Shown one piece after another: positions 59,123 to 64,000 of a DNA stretch of 64,000 nucleotides (position 1 is the stretch's first letter; each line of letters begins with the position of its first letter). The notes under the pieces are model-generated. The model had not been told where the DNA came from. It saw only the letters and a program-made list of their open reading frames with translations, and did no database searches. A program made the translations under genes and the position numbers. Origin of the DNA: an uncultured bacterium (GTDB taxonomy: Bacteria > Cyanobacteriota > Vampirovibrionia > Gastranaerophilales > Gastranaerophilaceae); the NCBI GenBank assembly GCA_905215335.1, contig CAJMPQ010000003.1:1-64000 (forward strand). The letters run 5' to 3'.

Positions 59123-62100
59123 TTAATGTGCCATTTGTTTTATAATTGTTTTCTTTTTATCATCTTTAACTACAACTTCATATTTATCTTTCGCAGTTGG
59201 GACATGAACTTTTTTCTTTTCTTCCTGAACATTTTCTTCTAACTTAGCTGTTTCTGATTTTTTGTGTAGTTTTTTCTCTTTTTTTGGCTGTTCAGAATTT
59301 TCAGAGCTTTCTTCTGGTAAAGATTCTAAAGGTTGCAAATCATCTAACGGATCCACATTTTTATCAATTGTCGAAGCTTTTTCTACTTCTGACTCATCTG
59401 ATTTTTTGGATTTTTTAGCTGACTTCTTCGATTTTTTATCTTCACTAACAGAAGCTTTATTTTCTGTTGTAATATCCTCAGACTTAATATTTTTTTCTTT
59501 CTTTTGTTTTTTAACTTTTACTTTTTTTGATTTATTCACATCCTGCTCTTGAACATTTTCATCCATTTTAACTTCCATATCAGATTTTTGAATTTGTTCA
59601 ATTTCTTTTGATTCTTCTTCTGTATAAGGTTCATCAAAACTATCTTCAACTGATTTTATTTCCTTTAAAGGTAAAAAAGAATCTTTGCTTGTTGCTTTTT
59701 CTTCAACATTAACCTTCTTCTCTTCTTCAACATTTACAACATCTTCTTTTTTTTCTTTTTTAAACTTTGCAAAAAAGTTTTTGAAGCTAAACTTTTTCGT
59801 TTCAACTTCTGTAATATTGTTATCTTTTGGTTGTTCTTCTTTTATCTGTTTTGTTTTTTCTTTTATTTTCTTTTCAGATTTTTTTAATTTTGTAGATTTT
59901 TCTTTATCTACTACAATATCTTCTGCTTCAGAAGACATTTGCTCTTCTTCATTGTTTCCAGAATTTCCGCCAAAAGTAGCCTGTACAAATGAACTCACTA
60001 AGCTTTGTGAAGAAGAATCTGTACTATCTTCAATACTATCTTCAATCTTATCAGGTACTTCCGAAACTCCAACTATTTCAGAAGGATTTACCTTTTCTTC
60101 TTCTATTTTAGATTTATTACGCTTAAAGAAACCCAATCGTTTTTTCTCAACTTTCTCAACTTTCTCAGCATCTTCAGCTAGTTCACCTGCTGAAACACCA
60201 TTAAAAACTGGAGTTTCTTTTTCAGTTTTATTTACATTTTTAGTCTTTTTATTTTTCTTTTCTTTTCTTTTCTTTAAAGATTTATCTTGTGCTTGAAGAT
60301 TTTGCTCTTCTTCTTTAATATTATTCGCAACTAAAGTTTCGTCTTTAGATTGAGAACGTAAATGCAAATCAATATCTTCTTGATTTTCGTCTTTTAAATT
60401 TTCTTCACCTGAAACTTTTTGTACAAATTGCTTTACCGGTTCTGTAGTCTTATTATCTTTATTTTCCAATTCCGGAACAACAACTATTGGAACTGGAATT
60501 TTTCTATCTGAAACTTGCTTATCTTCAGGTAAGACTATTGGCTCAGAATTTTCTTGAGAATTAACTTCTTCAGATATTTTTTCTTCTGTTTCAGAATCCT
60601 TTTCTAAGTCAGTTTCATCAGAAGGTTCTTCTTTAACTTCCAAATCTTTCTCATCAATTTTAGCATGTGTTTCTCTAACTTGATTAGCTTGAATTTCAGC
60701 CTCTTGAACTATAGCTTGATCTTCGTCAGACTTTTCTGTAGTATCTTCAACTGATTTTACATCTTTTTCAACATTTTCATTAGTTTGTGTAGTTTCAATT
60801 TCTTCTTTTGCTTCCTCTACAATAGTCTCTTTATCTGATTCGTTTTTAGATATATCATCGGTTTCGGAATCCACTTCAGATTTTAAAGTTTGCTCTTTAG
60901 CTTCATCTTCCTTAATTTCTGAAGATTTTTCTTGCGTATCCACTTTATCTTCTCTAAGCTGCAATGTATTTTCATTAACTTCACTAGAAATTTTATCTTC
61001 TGAAGTTTTAACGGTATTTTCATTATTTGCATTTACTTCAGAAACTGATTCAGTTTGTTCTTCAATATCAGCTTGAGCAATTGTGGCAACTGGAGAATAT
61101 TCTTCAACTTGAGTTGGTGGAGTTGTAACCATCCCCAATGAATTTGTAGCTAACATCTGCGCAATAGATGATTGAGAACCAGTTACCAAGGTTTCTAACT
61201 GATCTGTTGATTGCTTTAACATTTTAGTTTCTTCACCGTCAGAAATATTCGTTTCCGAACTTTTCATTTGGGAAGAATAACGTTTTTCTACATAATTATC
61301 AATTGTTGCTAATTTATAATTCGGATTTTTATATTTAAATGTAATACCTAAATTATCAAAAGTTGTTCTAATATAATCATACTGATTATCAATATCTGAC
61401 AATGAAACTTCTAAATTAGAGTCAATTAATTTTGGAAGTTCAGATAAATAAAAAGTATTATATTTATTATAATCTTCTGGAGAAATTGAACTTGAATTTA
61501 AGGCATCTTCAAAAGAATTCAAGGATTTATCAACACTCGCAAGCTTTGCAATAATAGGATTCTTTAATGCTTTATCCATATCTGCCTTAGCACCGAATCC
61601 CAACTCATTCATAATCTGAGCTTTTAAATAATAAATATAATCTTCCAATGTTTTTTCTTTTTCTGAAACATTTTTCAAATCAGAATTATAAATATCATCT
61701 ACACCATTTTGTATTTTTTCCAAATCGGCTAATGCTAAATTGGTATTGCCTAATTTGTTATAAGCTAATGCTCTTAAATATAAAACGGAATTATAATTGG
61801 AAACATGACGATATAACATTTTTGTAGAATTATCTACAACTGTTTTATAGTCACCCTTTATATATTGAGCAATCATACGATAGTACATACTATTATAATC
61901 ATTTGATTTTATTTTTATCGCATCATTGAACTTTGAAATTGCACTATCAAAATTACCAATTTGCAACTCATTTAAACCAATATAGAAATAATACAAATAA
62001 CAATTCGGATTATATTTTAATGCTTGTGTAAAATACTCAATTGATTTTTGAGCCAAATCACTATCAAAAGTTTTTTCTGCTTTTGTGTAATATATTTGTC

Positions 62101-62935
62101 CTAAACTTGCTAAGGATTCAAAGTCATAAGGATTATATTTTAGTGCATTTTCAAAAGCCGCAATAGCATCATTCTCTTTATCCAGACCAACCATTGCAAC
62201 ACCCGACAAATAATATCCTAAATAGAATTTCGGATAATTAGAAATCACATATTCTGTCTTATAAACAGCCTCATTAAAATCACCTTTTTCTATATCCTCG
62301 ATAGCTCCAAAAATGTATTTATCAACACCTTCCGGATTCAACATTTTACCATATTTTTGAGGACAATTAATTAAGGCTATATCTTCTTTTTTAGGTCTTG
62401 GCAAATATATATGAGAATTATATTCATAAGCCTTAGCTAAAGAACCTTCATAGGCTGAATTATTTAAAGCCTTTTGCGCATACATCAAACGAGCATATAA
62501 ATTTCCAAGCTCAGGATTTTGCAATTGAGCTTCTTTATCTGCACCTAAAACCATAGCTCCCAAAACTTTAGTTCCAGTTATAAATTTATCATCTGAAGTT
62601 TTAAGCTCTATAGACTTTTGATAATCTTGTTGAGCTAAAATATATTGACGTAAAGCATAAAAACAATCACCTCTAAGCTTATACGCTTCATATTTTTTAG
62701 GCTTAGAACTTATATAATTTGTTAAATACACTATAGCAGATTGATAATCTTTCTTATCCATTGAAGATATCGCATTTTCATAAAGATTTTCTACATCCGC
62801 TGAAACATTTTCTTGCACAGATAAATCTTTACCCGCAGGAACTTCTTCTGCTGCATAAGCTTTATTTACAATTATATGACAAGTTCCCAATACCAACAGG
62901 AACATCAATAGGCACATTTTCTTTGAATTTCTCAT
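59123..62935 (-). CDS. Giant exported TPR protein with long disordered Glu/Lys-rich C-terminus
   Basis: The 1270-residue protein has a signal peptide (LLMFLLVLGTCHIIVNKAYAA). TPR repeats (about 50-460) follow, including YEAYKLRGDCFYALRQYILAQQDYQKSIEL, YYLSGVAMVGLDKENDAIAAFENALKYNP and YYFYIGLNELQIGNFDSAISKFNDAIKI. After a helical zone there are about 600 residues of low-complexity acidic/basic sequence rich in E, K, S, V and T with basic clusters (FFKRNKSK, FKNFFAKFKKEKK). It is likely an envelope scaffold. Plus-strand frames opposite the low-complexity part are shadows. GGGG lies 8 nt before ATG. Confidence 0.85.
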   Translation of the reverse strand: MRNSKKMCLLMFLLVLGTCHIIVNKAYAAEEVPAGKDLSVQENVSADVENLYENAISSMDKKDYQSAIVYLTNYISSKPKKYEAYKLRGDCFYALRQYILAQQDYQKSIELKTSDDKFITGTKVLGAMVLGADKEAQLQNPELGNLYARLMYAQKALNNSAYEGSLAKAYEYNSHIYLPRPKKEDIALINCPQKYGKMLNPEGVDKYIFGAIEDIEKGDFNEAVYKTEYVISNYPKFYLGYYLSGVAMVGLDKENDAIAAFENALKYNPYDFESLASLGQIYYTKAEKTFDSDLAQKSIEYFTQALKYNPNCYLYYFYIGLNELQIGNFDSAISKFNDAIKIKSNDYNSMYYRMIAQYIKGDYKTVVDNSTKMLYRHVSNYNSVLYLRALAYNKLGNTNLALADLEKIQNGVDDIYNSDLKNVSEKEKTLEDYIYYLKAQIMNELGFGAKADMDKALKNPIIAKLASVDKSLNSFEDALNSSSISPEDYNKYNTFYLSELPKLIDSNLEVSLSDIDNQYDYIRTTFDNLGITFKYKNPNYKLATIDNYVEKRYSSQMKSSETNISDGEETKMLKQSTDQLETLVTGSQSSIAQMLATNSLGMVTTPPTQVEEYSPVATIAQADIEEQTESVSEVNANNENTVKTSEDKISSEVNENTLQLREDKVDTQEKSSEIKEDEAKEQTLKSEVDSETDDISKNESDKETIVEEAKEEIETTQTNENVEKDVKSVEDTTEKSDEDQAIVQEAEIQANQVRETHAKIDEKDLEVKEEPSDETDLEKDSETEEKISEEVNSQENSEPIVLPEDKQVSDRKIPVPIVVVPELENKDNKTTEPVKQFVQKVSGEENLKDENQEDIDLHLRSQSKDETLVANNIKEEEQNLQAQDKSLKKRKEKKNKKTKNVNKTEKETPVFNGVSAGELAEDAEKVEKVEKKRLGFFKRNKSKIEEEKVNPSEIVGVSEVPDKIEDSIEDSTDSSSQSLVSSFVQATFGGNSGNNEEEQMSSEAEDIVVDKEKSTKLKKSEKKIKEKTKQIKEEQPKDNNITEVETKKFSFKNFFAKFKKEKKEDVVNVEEEKKVNVEEKATSKDSFLPLKEIKSVEDSFDEPYTEEESKEIEQIQKSDMEVKMDENVQEQDVNKSKKVKVKKQKKEKNIKSEDITTENKASVSEDKKSKKSAKKSKKSDESEVEKASTIDKNVDPLDDLQPLESLPEESSENSEQPKKEKKLHKKSETAKLEENVQEEKKKVHVPTAKDKYEVVVKDDKKKTIIKQMAH

Positions 62936-63048
62936 ACTTACCCCGTATCAACTAAAATAATTCGTGTATAATGAAATTATACAATATAAATTTAAATTAT
63001 TGAACATATTAACATTTTTGTAAAATATATAAAAATAAGGATTAGTAG

Positions 63049-63597
63049 ATGAAAAGATGTTTTTGGGTTGATGAGAAATCTGAAATTTATGTAAAATACC
63101 ACGATGAAGAATGGGGGGAACCTAAATATAACGATAGAGATTTGTTTGAATTACTTATTTTAGAATCTTTTCAAGCTGGATTATCTTGGATTACAGTTCT
63201 AAAAAAAAGAGAAGCCTTTAGAATTGCTTATGATAACTTTGATGTTGAAAAAGTTGCTAAATATAACGAAGATAAAGTTAACGAACTTTTGAATAATCAA
63301 AATATTATAAGAAGTAAAAATAAGATTTTAGCCTCAATAAATAATGCAAAAATTTTTATAAAAATACAAAAGGAATATGGAAGTTTTTCAAATTATATTT
63401 GGGGATTTACAAACAATAAAATTATAAAAAATACCCAAAATTACATACCTGTAAGTACACCATTATCAGATAAAATATCAAAAGATTTAAAATCCAGAGG
63501 TATGAAATACGTCGGCACAGTAATCATATATTCATACTTACAAGCTATCGGTATTGTTAATGATCACGAAAAAAGCTGCTTCAAATATAAACCATAA
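63049..63597 (+). CDS. tag: DNA-3-methyladenine glycosylase I
   Basis: The 182-residue protein reads KRCFWVDEKSEIYVKYHDEEWGEPKYNDRDLFELLILESFQAGLSW-type Tag blocks. It also has TVLKKREAFRIAYDNFD, IIRSKNKILASINNAK, SKDLKSRGMKYVGTVIIYSYLQAIGIVNDH and a terminal Cys. The zinc-snap Cys/His set (C4, H17, H174-area, C178-area) appears present. It removes 3-methyladenine from DNA. AAGGATTAG precedes ATG. Confidence 0.95.
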   Translation: MKRCFWVDEKSEIYVKYHDEEWGEPKYNDRDLFELLILESFQAGLSWITVLKKREAFRIAYDNFDVEKVAKYNEDKVNELLNNQNIIRSKNKILASINNAKIFIKIQKEYGSFSNYIWGFTNNKIIKNTQNYIPVSTPLSDKISKDLKSRGMKYVGTVIIYSYLQAIGIVNDHEKSCFKYKP

Positions 63598-63731
63598 TAT
63601 TCTAATATTTTTATATGATTTTTTGTAAAGTTTTATAATATATCTAGCAACTTTATTTTTTCTTTGATTTAAAATAAATGGTGGTGGGAATCACATTAAG
63701 TCAATAATCAAAAATTCGGCAGGAAATATAA

Positions 63732-64000
63732 ATGTCATTAACTAGTGGAATTAAACGTGTATGTGAATCTATCGGAAGAGACAATAACCCGGCTTATGCT
63801 GTTGTAGCTATTGCAACTGCGAAAGGTATTTTTAGACCATTATTCACAATGATGGATAAAAAAGAATCTCCCGAAACTAAAAAATATACAGCATTAAGAG
63901 AAGGCTTAACAGAAATAATTGCAATACCAACATATTTGGCTTGCGGAGCTTTAGCTGGAAAAGGTGCAGCACTTGTTAAAGATGCTGAAAAAGCTAAAAA
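63732..64000 (+). CDS. Lineage-specific membrane-associated protein (3' part off the right edge)
   Basis: ATG 63732 with AGGAAAT upstream opens a frame that runs to the window end (89 codons). It starts MSLTSGIKRVCESIGRDNNPAYAV, has a mildly hydrophobic N-terminal half, then DKKESPETKKYTALREGLTEIIAIPTYLACGALAGKGAALV. The layout parallels the N-terminus of the protein at 6164, so the two probably belong to one uncharacterised family. TATAAT at 63634-63639 may be the -10, leaving a ~85-nt leader. Confidence 0.6.
   Translation, partial: MSLTSGIKRVCESIGRDNNPAYAVVAIATAKGIFRPLFTMMDKKESPETKKYTALREGLTEIIAIPTYLACGALAGKGAALVKDAEKAK

Noticed and set aside
59262..60296. Two long plus-strand frames rich in Phe and Ser (96 and 203 codons)
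   Set aside because: They are the antisense of the Glu/Lys-rich tail of the 1270-residue gene. GAA/AAA codons read as TTC/TTT create long open frames by composition.
1..64000. CRISPR array, rRNA operon, complete insertion sequence or prophage
   Set aside because: No regularly spaced repeats, no rRNA motifs, and no transposase, integrase or phage structural genes were seen on either strand.

Overview
The window is a visibly AT-rich bacterial chromosome segment. It is dense with short operons and has no phage genes, no integrase, no CRISPR array and no rRNA. The gene content fits a diderm of the non-photosynthetic cyanobacterial sister lineage (Melainabacteria / Vampirovibrionia, most like gut Gastranaerophilales). 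It combines a TolC/RND/MFP efflux system and secreted Sec-substrate proteins with RNase Y-YmdB, a bifunctional Rel, GatB, glyS, YvcK, a TM1266-like hydrogenase-system regulator, and many lineage-type proteins carrying a short (I/V)(S/N)FT(S/G) motif. The lineage call is inference from gene style, not from a marker search.

Layout. 1-5.1 kb (minus strand): partial CapA-like gene, flotillin, a YqiJ/NfeD-like membrane partner, and Rel. 5.2-5.5 kb: a MITE-like repeat with terminal inverted repeats. 5.6-7.5 kb: a DUF167 gene, then a histidine-rich leader peptide with mutually exclusive hairpins in front of an uncharacterised membrane protein. 7.7-13.8 kb (plus): rny-ymdB-PHP, a pilin-like protein, a LOG-family enzyme, gatB. 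13.8-20.8 kb: GlmS-like SIS isomerase, gap, tsaD, gshB-like, UPF0173, ribD. 20.8-23.2 kb: tsf/rpsB facing away from rpsT, with structured leaders. 23.3-27.9 kb: pxpA, yvcK, panB, a TPR protein, panC. 28-32.2 kb: a NarL-type regulator and a sensorless kinase, then rlmN, a cysteine-cluster protein and a phosphoesterase. 32.2-40 kb: ispG, an envelope operon (secreted protein, TPR, GHL10 glycosidase-like, TPR) and glyS. 40-48.3 kb: small conserved genes, a UshA-like phosphoesterase, prfB with its programmed frameshift, an ICMT-like methyltransferase, a second PHP protein, and a protein with a JAMM-like motif. 48.4-50.3 kb: a radical SAM gene between 38-bp direct repeats next to tRNA-Ser(UGA). 50.4-64 kb: ferredoxin-nitroreductase, GtrA-like protein, RND efflux operon with a divergent MarR regulator and palindromic operator, a giant TPR plus disordered envelope protein, tag, and a partial lineage-specific gene.

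Most notable. (1) The sequence at 5989-6148 has every part of a ribosome-stalling histidine attenuator: a 19-residue peptide with HHHIH, an antiterminator arm overlapping its stop codon, and a competing terminator. It precedes a protein of unknown function rather than a his operon. (2) The radical SAM segment is bounded by direct repeats beside a tRNA. (3) The repeat at 5.2-5.5 kb has terminal hairpins whose stems differ by compensatory changes. (4) An A10 run near the end of the GHL10 gene offers an alternative, plausible C-terminus through slippage. Several housekeeping genes (DUF167, tsaD, ribD, ispG, prfB) have a -10 box about 6-8 nt before the start codon, which suggests leaderless transcripts.
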